Assembly: GCA_947259225.1 (NCBI GenBank)
Contig: CAMYLK010000005.1
Coordinates: 62,001 to 126,000, forward strand
Length of the DNA: 64,000 nt
Direction: 5' to 3'
Origin: an uncultured Desulfobulbaceae bacterium
GTDB taxonomy: Bacteria; Desulfobacterota; Desulfobulbia; Desulfobulbales; Desulfobulbaceae
The translations under genes were made by a program, and so were the position numbers. Shown piece by piece: positions 19,787-30,402 of this stretch; positions within the stretch are counted from its first letter, which is position 1; every line of letters begins with the position of its first letter. Below the pieces are notes generated by a model that worked only from the letters and a program-made list of their open reading frames with translations, was not told the DNA's origin and searched no databases.

Positions 19787-20527
19787 ATGACAGATTTTAA
19801 CGGACAAAAAGCCATCATAACCGGCGCGACAAAGGGGATAGGCAGGGCAATTGCATGGGCACTGCTTGAGCGTGGAGCAACCGTTATGGGTCTCTATGGG
19901 TCAGATGCCGAGGCCGCCAAACGTTTGCATGAGGAGTGTGGTCAACTTTCCGGAACTCTGCATTTGTATCAGTGTGACGTCAGTAGTTACGAGGATGTAG
20001 AAGCCCTGTATGGGAGGATCGAAAAGGAATTTGATACTATCGACATCCTTGTCAATAATGCAGGGATAAGACGGGACGGTGTTATGGCAATGATGTCCGA
20101 GCATGATTGGCGAAGGGTAATTGATGTCAACCTGACCGGCGGATACAATATGTCCAAATTTGCCATCCAGCTCATGATGAAGCAGAAGTACGGCCGTATC
20201 ATTTTTATTACCTCTCCCATGGCGCACATGGGTTTCACAGGGCAGGCCAACTATGCGGCTTCAAAGGCAGGCCAGATTGGCATGATGAAATCCCTGGCCA
20301 AGGAAACGGCAAAAAGAAAAATCACGGTCAACTGTGTTTCACCGGGCTTTATTGATACGGAACTGCTCAGTGATCTTCCGGAATCACAGGTCAAGGAATA
20401 CAAGAATATGGTCCCGGTCAAGCGCTTCGGTAAAGTAGAGGAGGTGGCTGAGGCCATTCTATTTCTTGCCGGGCCCGGGGCATCGTATATCAGCGGCTCG
20501 GTCCTTGAAGTTACCGGCGGATTGTAA
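19787..20527 (+). CDS. fabG: 3-oxoacyl-ACP reductase (FabG-like SDR)
   Basis: ITGATKGIGRAIA, NNAG, YAASKAGQIGMMKSLAKE. Confidence 0.92.
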   Translation: MTDFNGQKAIITGATKGIGRAIAWALLERGATVMGLYGSDAEAAKRLHEECGQLSGTLHLYQCDVSSYEDVEALYGRIEKEFDTIDILVNNAGIRRDGVMAMMSEHDWRRVIDVNLTGGYNMSKFAIQLMMKQKYGRIIFITSPMAHMGFTGQANYAASKAGQIGMMKSLAKETAKRKITVNCVSPGFIDTELLSDLPESQVKEYKNMVPVKRFGKVEEVAEAILFLAGPGASYISGSVLEVTGGL

Positions 20528-20988
20528 TGGATTTGAACGCAGAAAATTTCATAACCGAGCGTATTCCTCACCGTCCTCCTTTCCTCTGGCTGGATCGTGT
20601 TCTTGAAATTTCAGAAGAAGCAATTTCTGTGGAAAAAAAAATACCGGAGGACCTGGAACTCTTTCTCGGGCATTATCCTGATTACCCGCTTATGCCCGGA
20701 GTTCTCCTCTGTGAAGCGGTCTTTCAGGCTGGTGCCCTTCTCATCGGCGAAGTTCACAAAAAGGAGCAGGGCAGCCCGACCGGAACTGTGCAAAAAGGTA
20801 TGCCTGTGCTGACCCGGATACTGGGGGCCAGATTCAAGAGGGAGGTTCGGCCCGGTGACACGGTGACTGTCAATGTAAAGCTCCAGGAAAAGGTGGGGCC
20901 GGCATGGTTCATGAAAGGATCCGTCCGTGTTCTTGACAAGGTGGCAGTTCAGGTAGAATTTGCCTGTGCGATAAAAAGTGACAAGTAA
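20527..20988 (+). CDS. fabZ: 3-hydroxyacyl-ACP dehydratase (FabZ/FabA-like hotdog)
   Basis: IPHRPPFLWLDRVLE...FLGHYPDYPLMPGVLLCEAVFQAG; TAATG overlap with fabG. Confidence 0.9.
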   Translation: MDLNAENFITERIPHRPPFLWLDRVLEISEEAISVEKKIPEDLELFLGHYPDYPLMPGVLLCEAVFQAGALLIGEVHKKEQGSPTGTVQKGMPVLTRILGARFKREVRPGDTVTVNVKLQEKVGPAWFMKGSVRVLDKVAVQVEFACAIKSDK

Positions 20989-21026
20989 TGAGCTGCAAGG
21001 CTGAACTTCGTTAGGAAACTGTTTGT

Positions 21027-21827
21027 ATGAGCTTCTTGGGACTTGAAAAAAAGAATATAGTCGTTTTCGGACTTGCTAATAAGAAGTCTGTAGCCTGTGC
21101 TATAGGAAGAGTGCTGACCGCAGCAGGAGCAGAAGTCATTCATGTAGTCCGCTCCGAGCAGCGGGCAGAAACCGCCTTAAAACTTTTCCCTGAGTCCCCC
21201 GTTTTTGTCTGTGATGTGGAGGATGAAAAGAATATCATCAGGGTGCGTGATGAGATTGGTGAAATCCAGACCGGAAAAATAGACGGTATCGTACATTCAA
21301 TAGCCTTTGCGAATTATACAGAGGGGATGAAGCCGTTCCATGAAACTGTGAAAAAAGATTTTTTACAGGCCGTTGATATCTCCTGTTTTTCATTTATTGC
21401 CATTTCTAACCATTTCAAGGAACTGCTGTCTGAAGATGGTTCTGTAGTAACCATCTCGATTTCCACAACACGAATGGCCGCTGAAAATTACGGATACATG
21501 GCCCCGGTTAAGGCCGCTCTTGAATCTTCGCTCTGTTTTCTCGCAAAAAGTTTTTCCGGTTTTTCCCATGTCAGGTTTAACGCGGTTTGTCCAAGCCTTC
21601 TGAAAACATCAGCATCAGCAGGGATACCAGGATATGTGGACAGTTACCTCTTTGCAGAAAAGGCCATATTGAGAAAGAAAGCGCTGAAAACAGACGAGGC
21701 TGCCAATGTAGCAGCATTCCTTTTGTCAGATCGTTCTTCGGGTATCAATGGCCAATGTCTTGTCGTGGATGCGGGAATGGGATTCAACTATTTTGATAAA
21801 GAGATAATTGCAGGTTCTGTTGATTAG
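21027..21827 (+). CDS. fabI: Enoyl-ACP reductase (FabI-like SDR)
   Basis: [21 protein letters not shown]...HSIAFANY...[15 protein letters not shown] (FabI-type Tyr-X6-Lys). Confidence 0.82.
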   Translation: MSFLGLEKKNIVVFGLANKKSVACAIGRVLTAAGAEVIHVVRSEQRAETALKLFPESPVFVCDVEDEKNIIRVRDEIGEIQTGKIDGIVHSIAFANYTEGMKPFHETVKKDFLQAVDISCFSFIAISNHFKELLSEDGSVVTISISTTRMAAENYGYMAPVKAALESSLCFLAKSFSGFSHVRFNAVCPSLLKTSASAGIPGYVDSYLFAEKAILRKKALKTDEAANVAAFLLSDRSSGINGQCLVVDAGMGFNYFDKEIIAGSVD

Positions 21828-21892
21828 TTTTTCCCAGCCTGAAGAAAAATTCTCCTGACTGTACGATAAGAGTAATTTAACTACAAGGCCCC

Positions 21893-22126
21893 ATGGGAAT
21901 GCAAGGCAACATTTTCAGCTCTATCCTGGGGACGATTCAGCGTGCCGTTGCTGTTTTTCTGTCCCGTGAAACGCCATGGTATGTCAAGTTGCTTCTCGGC
22001 GCGGGTTTGTTGTATGTTATCTCCCCATATGATCTTATTCCCGAATGGACACCAATTATAGGTATTATGGATGATCTCGCCCTCGCGGCATTGCTGATCA
22101 CCTGGGCAGCAGGTTTCCGGAAATAG
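21893..22126 (+). CDS. DUF1232 (YkvA-like) small membrane protein
   Basis: TPWYVKLLLGAGLLYVISPYDLIPEWTPIIGIMDDLALAALLI. Confidence 0.85.
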   Translation: MGMQGNIFSSILGTIQRAVAVFLSRETPWYVKLLLGAGLLYVISPYDLIPEWTPIIGIMDDLALAALLITWAAGFRK

Positions 22127-22279
22127 GACGTGGATATTGTAATAATGAAGAATCTGCAATAAAATTTAAAAAGTTAAATGACAAAACGGCAAATATCCTG
22201 ATTACAACGTTTAACCGCTGGTTTTCGTGATTAATTGCATAGCCAACATGAATTCGTATCAAATTTGCTATTATAAATA

Positions 22280-23314
22280 ATGCTGTATACCAACGTCTGT
22301 CTCAATAATTTTGGCTATGAACTGCCTACTAACGAGGTGACCTCTGAAGAACTTGAAGGGCGCCTCTCTACAGTATATGAACGTCTGAAGCTGCCGCTGG
22401 GAAGGCTTGAGCTCATGAGCGGTATACAAGCAAGGCGTTTCTGGAACACCGGGACCCGCCCGAGTGAAGGTGCAGCTCTCGCTGGGCGAAAAGCCCTTGA
22501 GGCATCAAAAGTATCGCCAGGTGAAATCGACTGCCTCATCTTTACTTCCGTCTGCCGGGATATGATGGAACCGGCCACCGCTTCTTTTGTTCACCGTAGT
22601 CTGGGTATCTCACCGCACTGTCATATTTTTGACATTTCCAATGCCTGTTTGGGTTTCCTGAACGGAATGATTGTTATGGCCAATATGATTGAACTGGGCC
22701 AGGTTCGCCGCGGATTGATAGTGGCCGGTGAGACAGCAGAAGACCTTGTTGAATCAACGGTAAGGCATCTTCTAACGGATACCTCTCTTACCAGGAAAAA
22801 AATCAAACCTCTCTTTGCATCGCTGACTATCGGCTCCGGAGCAGTCGCCCTGGTCATGGAAGACCGTCGTCTGAACGACACCGGACATTACCTCCTTGGC
22901 AGCGCCTACCAGGCCAGTACTTCCCACAATGATCTTTGCCAGGGGGGACAGAATGCGGAACAGGGGACATTGATGTCCACCGACTCGGAACTGCTCCTGG
23001 AAAAAGGTGTCGAGACGGCATCCCTTTGCTGGGATCAATTTCTCCGGCAACTGAACTGGACAAAAGAAAAAATTGACAAATTTTTCTGTCACCAGGTCGG
23101 CAAGGCTCATGCCCAGCTTCTTTTTAACACCCTGTCGTTAGATGCGACCCGTAATTTTGAAACACTTTCATTCCTCGGTAATGTCGGTTCAGTTTCAGCA
23201 CCCATCACGATGGCAATTGGTATTGAACAGGGAGTCCTCAATTCGGGGGAAAACGCTGCTTTGCTGGGGATTGGCAGTGGCATCAATTCTCTTATGCTGG
23301 GGATAAAGTGGTGA
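22280..23314 (+). CDS. oleA: OleA-like thiolase-fold acyl-CoA condensing enzyme (KAS III family)
   Basis: Cys in FDISNACLGFLNGM, His in FFCHQVGKAHAQ, Asn in FLGNVGSVSAP; followed by oleB/C/D homologues. Confidence 0.9.
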   Translation: MLYTNVCLNNFGYELPTNEVTSEELEGRLSTVYERLKLPLGRLELMSGIQARRFWNTGTRPSEGAALAGRKALEASKVSPGEIDCLIFTSVCRDMMEPATASFVHRSLGISPHCHIFDISNACLGFLNGMIVMANMIELGQVRRGLIVAGETAEDLVESTVRHLLTDTSLTRKKIKPLFASLTIGSGAVALVMEDRRLNDTGHYLLGSAYQASTSHNDLCQGGQNAEQGTLMSTDSELLLEKGVETASLCWDQFLRQLNWTKEKIDKFFCHQVGKAHAQLLFNTLSLDATRNFETLSFLGNVGSVSAPITMAIGIEQGVLNSGENAALLGIGSGINSLMLGIKW

Positions 23315-24198
23315 TAGCGGCAGGAAACATGCCTGTCCAGTTCCCGTTTTCTCCCAGGGGCATCAAGGCTGCCGGTCAGTACCGGATTTCCTTTATAGAT
23401 GAAGGACAGGGAAGGATTGTTGTCTTTCTGCACGGCAACCCGAGCTGGTCTTACCTGTATCGCAACATGATCGCCGATCTCAGGAATGACTGCCGTTGTA
23501 TAGCTCCTGACCATATCGGTTGCGGTTTTTCTGAGAAGCCGCAGGATTACCCCTATCGTTTAAATGATCATATTACCAACCTGGAAAACCTGCTCGATGA
23601 GCTGCAGGTAGAGAAATGTGTCCTTGTTATGCATGACTGGGGTGGGGCCATCGGAATGGGGTGGGCGGTCAGGCACCCGGAAAAGATCGAAAAACTTGTG
23701 GTGATGAATACGGCAGCTTTCAGGTCTTCAAGGATTCCGCTGCGTATCTCTGTTTGCCGATGGCCTGTTATAGGGCCTTTATTGGTCAGAGGCCTCAATG
23801 TCTTTGCCGGTTCGGCAATTCATATGGCGGTTGCGGGTAAAATGGACCGCGAGGTTGCAGCAGGGTTTCTCCAGCCTTATAACTCCTGGGCAAATCGTAT
23901 CGCCATTCTCCGTTTTGTGCAGGATATTCCGCTGAACGCAAACCATCCTTCCTGGCAGGATCTGCTCACCATTGAAAAAGGGCTCACATCGCTCAGCGAT
24001 AAGCCTATGCTAATCTGCTGGGGAGGCAGGGACTTCTGCTTTACAAAACATTATTATAATGAATGGCAGCAACGGTTTCCCGGGGCAGAAAGCCACTATT
24101 TCCCCAAAGCAGGTCACTATCTGCTTGAAGATGCCTACGAGGAAATTTTTCCGATTGTCAGGCAGTTTATTTCTTCAGAGAGCAGAAACCGGGTATGA
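23308..24198 (+). CDS. oleB: OleB-like alpha/beta hydrolase (haloalkane dehalogenase-like; beta-lactone decarboxylase)
   Basis: FLHGNPSWSYLYRNMI, VMHDWGGAIGMGWA (Asp nucleophile elbow); overlaps oleA. Confidence 0.9.
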   Translation: MVIAAGNMPVQFPFSPRGIKAAGQYRISFIDEGQGRIVVFLHGNPSWSYLYRNMIADLRNDCRCIAPDHIGCGFSEKPQDYPYRLNDHITNLENLLDELQVEKCVLVMHDWGGAIGMGWAVRHPEKIEKLVVMNTAAFRSSRIPLRISVCRWPVIGPLLVRGLNVFAGSAIHMAVAGKMDREVAAGFLQPYNSWANRIAILRFVQDIPLNANHPSWQDLLTIEKGLTSLSDKPMLICWGGRDFCFTKHYYNEWQQRFPGAESHYFPKAGHYLLEDAYEEIFPIVRQFISSESRNRV

Positions 24199-25844
24199 GA
24201 GTGCCACAGGACGGAACGGACTTTAATATTGCCGGGTCGCTCGCCAGGGTTGCAGAAGCATACTCCGGGGAGACAGGCCTGGTCAGTAGAAAAAAAGGGA
24301 GCTATCAGCACTGGACTTTCAGGGAACTGTATGAAAACAGTGAACTCTATGCTGCGGCCCTTAGCGGTGAAGGTATCCGGCCCGGGCAAAGGGTCATCCT
24401 CATGGTTCCCCCTTCCATGGAGTTTGTCTGTTTGACCTTTGCCCTCTTTAAGCTTGGCGCTGTTGTCATCCTTATTGATCCCGGTATGGGATACAAAAAC
24501 CTGCTTCGATGTATCGGCGGGGTACGCCCGGATGTCCTGGTAGGCATTCCGAAGGCACAGCTTTTCAGTCGGATATTTCCCGGTCCGTTTAAAACTATCC
24601 ATACCAGGGTATGTGTCGGGCACTCTTTTGGTTTCCTGGGTCGTTCGCTGCAGCAAATCTGTCTCAAAATCAATAATCATGCAGACCATTTCGTTGCCAG
24701 TAGTAGAAATGACCTTGCAGCAATCATTTTTACAACCGGATCGACAGGTCCACCCAAAGGAGTCCAGTATACTCACGGTATATTTCATGCTCAGCTGCAG
24801 ATCATCAGGGAATATTATAAAATTATGCCGGGTGATGTAGACCAGCCTGCTTTTCCCCTGTTTGCCCTGTTTTCAACAGCACTTGGGGCGAAGGCGGTGA
24901 TTCCCGAGATGAACCCGGCCAGGCCGGCCAAAGTGGATCCTGTAAAATTTATCCGGACCATTCTCGATAATGAGGTTACCTATTCCTTCGGGTCCCCTGC
25001 AATCTGGGATGTCGTGAGTCGTTATTGCCTTACTCATAATATTGTCTTGCCGGTCAAGAAGATTCTCATGGCCGGGGCCCCGGTACCCGGTGATCTGATA
25101 GAGCGGGTAAGCATGGTAATACCAGAGGATGGTGAAATCCATACTCCCTATGGCGCAACTGAAAGCCTTCCCGTGTCCTCTGTATCCGGCAAAGAAATTC
25201 TGAAAGAGACCTGGGGGCAGACAAAGCGGGGCAAAGGAACCTGCGTTGGCCGTCCAGTTCCAGGAGTTACTATTGATATTATCAAATCAGTAGAAGGGCC
25301 TGTTTCATCATGGGACAAGGTTGAAGTCCTGCCTCCAGGTGAGATTGGCGAGATAGTAGTTCATGGACCGGTTGTCACTCTTTCGTATGAAAACAACGAT
25401 GCTGAAAATGAATTAGCTAAAATTGTCAACGGTGATACGGTCCGCCACAGGATGGGTGATATGGGTTATTATGACGAATTCGGTCGCCTGTGGTTTTGCG
25501 GACGCAAAGCGCATCGTGTTTTAACCGGGCATGGTGTGATGTACACTATCCCCTGTGAAGCGATATTTAACGAACATCCCCAGGTTTTTCGCTCGGCATT
25601 GGTCGGGTTGGGGGATCCCGGCGCCCAGACCCCGGTAATTATTGTCGAGCTTGCTGAAGGTGCCGTGCATTCCGATAAGCTGATGGATGAATTGTGTGCA
25701 TTGGCAAGGAATAATCCCCTGACAGAAAAAATTGAAAATTACCTTGTGCACCCGGCCTTTCCTGTCGATATCCGGCATAACGCGAAAATTTTTCGGGAAA
25801 AGCTCGCTGTCTGGGCTGAGGGCCAGATGGATGAAGGCGGGTGA
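24195..25844 (+). CDS. oleC: OleC-like AMP-dependent ligase (beta-lactone synthetase)
   Basis: AAIIFTTGSTGPPKGVQYTHGIFHAQ, HTPYGATESLPVSSVSG; ATGA overlap with oleB. Confidence 0.9.
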   Translation: MRVPQDGTDFNIAGSLARVAEAYSGETGLVSRKKGSYQHWTFRELYENSELYAAALSGEGIRPGQRVILMVPPSMEFVCLTFALFKLGAVVILIDPGMGYKNLLRCIGGVRPDVLVGIPKAQLFSRIFPGPFKTIHTRVCVGHSFGFLGRSLQQICLKINNHADHFVASSRNDLAAIIFTTGSTGPPKGVQYTHGIFHAQLQIIREYYKIMPGDVDQPAFPLFALFSTALGAKAVIPEMNPARPAKVDPVKFIRTILDNEVTYSFGSPAIWDVVSRYCLTHNIVLPVKKILMAGAPVPGDLIERVSMVIPEDGEIHTPYGATESLPVSSVSGKEILKETWGQTKRGKGTCVGRPVPGVTIDIIKSVEGPVSSWDKVEVLPPGEIGEIVVHGPVVTLSYENNDAENELAKIVNGDTVRHRMGDMGYYDEFGRLWFCGRKAHRVLTGHGVMYTIPCEAIFNEHPQVFRSALVGLGDPGAQTPVIIVELAEGAVHSDKLMDELCALARNNPLTEKIENYLVHPAFPVDIRHNAKIFREKLAVWAEGQMDEGG

Positions 25845-25948
25845 GGACCTGCTGGTTGCTGCCGGGTCGGCACAAAAAAAGAGTAAAATGATAAACTGTC
25901 AAATCACCCAATCAGGGTCAGCGGAAGGGACCGCGGAGTAAGCTAACC

Positions 25949-26941
25949 ATGCAGAAAGCGTTGGTTACTGGCGGCGGCGGTTTTGTCGGGTTGGCTATTG
26001 TCCGTAAACTGGTCAGCATGGGAATAGCGACCTCGGTTGTTGGAAGACATCAATACCCTGAGGTCGAAAGGCTGGGAGCCCGCTGCCTCGTTGGCGACAT
26101 TCGCAACAGGGAATTTATGGCCCAGTCAGTTGTTGGGCATGATACCGTGTTCCATGTGGCCGCAAAGGCAGGTATCTGGGGAGACCGGGAAACATATTTT
26201 TCCATTAACGTGACAGGCACTGAAAATGTAATAGCTGCCAGCCGGGAGAACGGGGTGCGCTACCTGGTGCATACCAGCACACCAAGTGTCGTTTTTGACG
26301 GCAGGGATATACAGGGTGGTGATGAAACCCTCCCATACAGTGAAAGTCCGCTCTGTCATTATGCAGAAAGCAAGATCCAGGCAGAAAGATTGGTGTTGGC
26401 TGCAAATTCAGAGAAGCTGAGCACCGCATCTATCCGCCCCCATCTTGTCTGGGGGCCGGGAGATACACAGATCATCCCCCGGCTGTTGGAAAGAGGGCGG
26501 GAAGGAAGCTTGAAAATAATTGGCAGAGGGGAAAATCTGGTCGATATTTCATATATTGACAATGTGGCCCATGCCCATGTCCTGGCAGCGAATAATCTGG
26601 CGACTTCCGGGCAAGCAGCCGGAGAGGCCTTTTTTATATCACAGGGAGAGCCTGTTGTTCTTTGGGACTGGATAAATGCTCTGTTTGCTGATATTGGAAT
26701 TCATCCTGTAACAAGGAAGGTGTCGTTTCGGGCTGCATACCGGGCCGGCTGGATCCTTGAAAGAATCCACACGATTTTGCGGCTGCGGAATGAGCCCAAA
26801 ATGACCAGGTTTCTTGCCGAACAGTTGGCAAAATCCCACTGGTTTTCAATAAACAAGGCAAAATCAATTTTATCCTACTCACCTCTCGTCTCAACTCAAG
26901 AAGGAATGGAAAATCTTCTCGGGTGGTTACGTCAAAAATAG
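25949..26941 (+). CDS. oleD: OleD-like NAD-dependent 2-alkyl-3-oxoalkanoate reductase (extended SDR)
   Basis: ALVTGGGGFVGLAIVRKLV...HYAESKIQAERLVLAAN; follows oleC. Confidence 0.9.
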   Translation: MQKALVTGGGGFVGLAIVRKLVSMGIATSVVGRHQYPEVERLGARCLVGDIRNREFMAQSVVGHDTVFHVAAKAGIWGDRETYFSINVTGTENVIAASRENGVRYLVHTSTPSVVFDGRDIQGGDETLPYSESPLCHYAESKIQAERLVLAANSEKLSTASIRPHLVWGPGDTQIIPRLLERGREGSLKIIGRGENLVDISYIDNVAHAHVLAANNLATSGQAAGEAFFISQGEPVVLWDWINALFADIGIHPVTRKVSFRAAYRAGWILERIHTILRLRNEPKMTRFLAEQLAKSHWFSINKAKSILSYSPLVSTQEGMENLLGWLRQK

Positions 26942-27181
26942 AATTTGAAATTCAAAAAGTAATTTTGCTAGTCATTTGAATTTTCCTGCCTCACACTTCT
27001 GTGATCCTGTTTATGATTGGAATACAGCTTGCCTCATCAGTGGAAACGACGTAATTTTTTAGAAAAAAATCATTTGACAGGTCGCCGTTTTTTCAGTAGT
27101 TATGCCTGAGCATGAGCTGAACCATCATTCACTTTCTTGGTCGGAAAGATATCATTTTTTAAGTAATCAGAGGTACTTGGC

Positions 27182-27613
27182 ATGATTACAATAGACATCA
27201 CGATGTTCATCCATATCGTCAACATGATAGTGTTGATGATTGTCCTGAACGCAATTCTGTACAAACCGGTCCAGACAATTCTGCAGAAACGCAGGGACAG
27301 GATTGATTCACTGAATAATGATGTGGAACAGTTTGAACAGAATGCCCGTCACCGTCAGAAGGAAGTTGACCGGAAAATGCGCGAAGCAAGCTCAAAAGCC
27401 AAGGCAGCCCTTGATGGTGCCCGTGCCGAGGCACAGGCTGCTGGTGGAGAGAAGCTTGCTGCAATTCGCTCGGAGGCTGACGCCGATAAGGAGAAGCAAC
27501 TGGCAGAAATCCATTCCCAGATCGATGCTGCCGCAAAAGAGCTTCAGGATGGCGTCTCTGATTTCGCCAATGATATGGCAGGGAAGATTCTTGGAAGGAG
27601 CCTTGAAGCATGA
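27182..27613 (+). CDS. atpF': F-type ATP synthase subunit b'
   Basis: Single TM plus long coiled coil; first gene of the F1F0 operon. Confidence 0.85.
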   Translation: MITIDITMFIHIVNMIVLMIVLNAILYKPVQTILQKRRDRIDSLNNDVEQFEQNARHRQKEVDRKMREASSKAKAALDGARAEAQAAGGEKLAAIRSEADADKEKQLAEIHSQIDAAAKELQDGVSDFANDMAGKILGRSLEA

Positions 27614-28311
27614 GAGCTAAAGTCACAAAGATAATTCTGCCGTTCATACTGGTTCTTATTCTCGTCAGTGCACCTCTTGCGGCATTTGCATCCGGAGGGG
27701 GAACAGCTCCTCATGGCGATGAGCAGGCCATAACCGATGTCACCTCTGAACATGCTGTCTCGGCAGACCCTCATGGCCAGCCCATAGAAGCCCATGGCGC
27801 TGAAGGGGAGCATGGGAGCAAGAGTATTACTTCCGACAAGCTATGGGACCTTTTCTGGCGGACCGTAAATTTTATTGCGCTGCTTATCATCCTGATGAAA
27901 TTTCTTGCCAAACCTATCGGCAATGCAGTTTCAGGGCGTCAGCAGCAGGTGATCGACGAACTCAAAGATCTGGAGGCAAAGCGTGATACTGCCGAACGTT
28001 CTTACAAAGAGTTTGAATCCCGCCTTGCCGGAATGGAAAAAGAAATGGAGGTTGTGGTCGAGCGTGCCATAGCCCAGGCGGAAACCGAAAAGGCTAAAAT
28101 ACTTGATGACGCCGAGAAGGCGGCCGAGGACATCAAGCGCCAGGCAGAAGCTGCAATCCAGGCGGAAATTGTTGAAGCGAAGCGTTCGCTGCGGGATGAT
28201 ATTGCCGACCAGGCTGCTGTCATGGCCGAAGAATTAATTGTAAAAAACCTGACACCGGAAGATCAGGTAAAGATAACGGAACAGTATCTTGACAGGGTAG
28301 GAGTACTATAG
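27610..28311 (+). CDS. atpF: F-type ATP synthase subunit b with long N-terminal signal/His-rich extension
   Basis: LWDLFWRTVNFIALLIILMKFLAKPIGNAVSGRQQQVIDELKDLEAKRD; ATGA overlap with b'. Confidence 0.9.
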   Translation: MRAKVTKIILPFILVLILVSAPLAAFASGGGTAPHGDEQAITDVTSEHAVSADPHGQPIEAHGAEGEHGSKSITSDKLWDLFWRTVNFIALLIILMKFLAKPIGNAVSGRQQQVIDELKDLEAKRDTAERSYKEFESRLAGMEKEMEVVVERAIAQAETEKAKILDDAEKAAEDIKRQAEAAIQAEIVEAKRSLRDDIADQAAVMAEELIVKNLTPEDQVKITEQYLDRVGVL

Positions 28312-28856
28312 TGAGACAGACAATCCTAGCACGAAGATATGCCAAAGCTCTCTTTTCTCTGGGAAAAGAGAAGGATAGTTTAGAAAACTACAATGAAGCG
28401 CTTGCAGCGATCGCGGCATTGTATGAGGAAAGCCCCGAGGTAGGCGAATCTTTGACAAATCCACTCTATCCATTGGAAGCCCGCCAGAAGGTCATGGTCA
28501 AGATAGCGGAAGCTGTAAAGGCAGACCAGATCCTGACTGCATTCCTCGACCTTGTTGTTGAGAAACAAAGAGCTGGTGCCCTTCCTGATATAGCCCATGA
28601 AATGCAGGTTATGGTCGACAAAGATCAGAATATCAGTCATGGCGAAGTAATTTCCGCCATTGAACTGGACAGTACCCTGCAGGAAAAAATACAAAGTACG
28701 CTTGAAAAGATCACCGGAAATAAGGTTATGCTTGAAACCAAGGTCGACCCATCAATAATCGGTGGGGTCATTGCCAAAGTCGGTGACCTTGTTTTTGATG
28801 GAAGTATTAAAACGCAACTTAATGGATTAAAAGAATCTATCAAGGGGAGAGATTAG
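28311..28856 (+). CDS. atpH: F-type ATP synthase subunit delta (GTG start)
   Basis: [14 protein letters not shown]...[28 protein letters not shown]. Confidence 0.95.
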   Translation: MRQTILARRYAKALFSLGKEKDSLENYNEALAAIAALYEESPEVGESLTNPLYPLEARQKVMVKIAEAVKADQILTAFLDLVVEKQRAGALPDIAHEMQVMVDKDQNISHGEVISAIELDSTLQEKIQSTLEKITGNKVMLETKVDPSIIGGVIAKVGDLVFDGSIKTQLNGLKESIKGRD

Positions 28857-28860
28857 TCAA

Positions 28861-30384
28861 ATGCAGATCAAAGCCTCAGAAATCAGTCAGGTCATAAAAG
28901 ATCAAATAGCTGGCTACGAAAGTGATATCGACCTGAAGGAAACAGGAACGGTTCTTTCCGTAGGTGATGGTATAGCTCGTGTATACGGCGTTGAAAACTG
29001 CCAGGCCATGGAGCTTCTTGAGTTCCCGGGCGGCATTATGGGATTGGCGCTGAACCTCGAGGAAGATAACGTAGGTTGCGCTGTTCTCGGTGATGTTCGT
29101 GGAATCAAAGAGGGCGACATTGTCAAACGGACCGGTAAAATTGCCGAGGTCCCGGTTGGTCCTGAAATGGACGGCCGGGTTGTTGACGGTATCGGTCAGC
29201 CCATTGACGGCAAGGGCCCGATCAATGCCAGTGAATCGCGCAAGATGGAAGTTCTGGCACCTGGTGTTATCGCCAGAAAAGGTGTTCATGAGCCCTGTTA
29301 TACCGGTTTGAAAGCAATTGATTCCATGACACCGGTTGGCCGCGGACAGCGAGAGCTGATCATCGGTGACCGTCAGATCGGTAAAACAGCCGTTTGCGTT
29401 GATGCAATCATCGCTCAGAAAGAAACCGATGTACATTGTATCTATGTTGCCATTGGTCAGAAAAAATCAACTGTTGCTCTTGTTGTTGAGGCTCTGCGTA
29501 AAAACGGTGCCATGGATTATACAACAGTTGTTGCCGCCTGTGCTTCAGATCCGGCACCGATGCAATATGTCTCAGCATTCGCCGGTTGCGCCATGGGTGA
29601 GTACTTCCGCGATAACGGACAGCATGCCCTGATTATTTATGACGATCTTTCCAAGCAGGCTGTTTCCTATCGTGAGCTTTCTCTGCTTCTGAGGCGTCCT
29701 CCAGGACGTGAGGCGTTCCCCGGTGATATTTTCTTCAACCACTCCCGCCTTCTCGAACGTGCCTCTAAAGTAAATGACGAACTCGGGGCCGGTTCTCTGA
29801 CCGCATTGCCTATCATTGAAACCCAGGCTGGTGACGTTTCTGCTTATATTCCGACCAACGTTATTTCTATTACAGACGGCCAGGTTTACCTGGAACCAAG
29901 CCTGTTTTTCGCTGGTGTTCGGCCGGCCATTAACGTTGGTCTGTCAGTTTCCCGTGTAGGTGGTGCTGCCCAGGTGAAAGCCATGAAACAGGTGGCTGGA
30001 ACATTGCGACTTGATCTGGCACAGTATCGTGAGCTTGCAGCGTTTGCCGGATTTGGTTCCGATCTTGATGCTGCAACCCAGGCGCAGCTGACAAGGGGTG
30101 AGCGCCTTGTTGAAATTCTTAAGCAGCCGCAGTATCAACCTTTGTCAATGGAAAAGCAGGTAACCATTCTCTTTGCTGGTGCCAAAGGCTTTCTCGACGA
30201 GCTGCCGATTGATACGCTCGCCGATTATGAGAAAGAACTCTATACATACATTGAGGCCAATGAGCCTGCAATTTTCTCTGAAATGAAAGAGAAGGAAGAA
30301 ATTTCATCCTCCCTTGAAGAAAAAATGAAGAAGGCATTGACAACCTTTGGTGAGACTTTCAAAGCAACTAAGGGACTCAACTAG
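28861..30384 (+). CDS. atpA: F-type ATP synthase subunit alpha
   Basis: [24 protein letters not shown]; full-length 507 aa. Confidence 0.98.
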   Translation: MQIKASEISQVIKDQIAGYESDIDLKETGTVLSVGDGIARVYGVENCQAMELLEFPGGIMGLALNLEEDNVGCAVLGDVRGIKEGDIVKRTGKIAEVPVGPEMDGRVVDGIGQPIDGKGPINASESRKMEVLAPGVIARKGVHEPCYTGLKAIDSMTPVGRGQRELIIGDRQIGKTAVCVDAIIAQKETDVHCIYVAIGQKKSTVALVVEALRKNGAMDYTTVVAACASDPAPMQYVSAFAGCAMGEYFRDNGQHALIIYDDLSKQAVSYRELSLLLRRPPGREAFPGDIFFNHSRLLERASKVNDELGAGSLTALPIIETQAGDVSAYIPTNVISITDGQVYLEPSLFFAGVRPAINVGLSVSRVGGAAQVKAMKQVAGTLRLDLAQYRELAAFAGFGSDLDAATQAQLTRGERLVEILKQPQYQPLSMEKQVTILFAGAKGFLDELPIDTLADYEKELYTYIEANEPAIFSEMKEKEEISSSLEEKMKKALTTFGETFKATKGLN

Positions 30385-30402
30385 AGATAAGGAGAGTATC
30401 CC

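Noticed and set aside
27074-27102. TTGACA-N17-TAGTTA as promoter of the atp operon
   Set aside because: The -35 is perfect but the -10 matches the consensus poorly; not enough support without a mapped start site.
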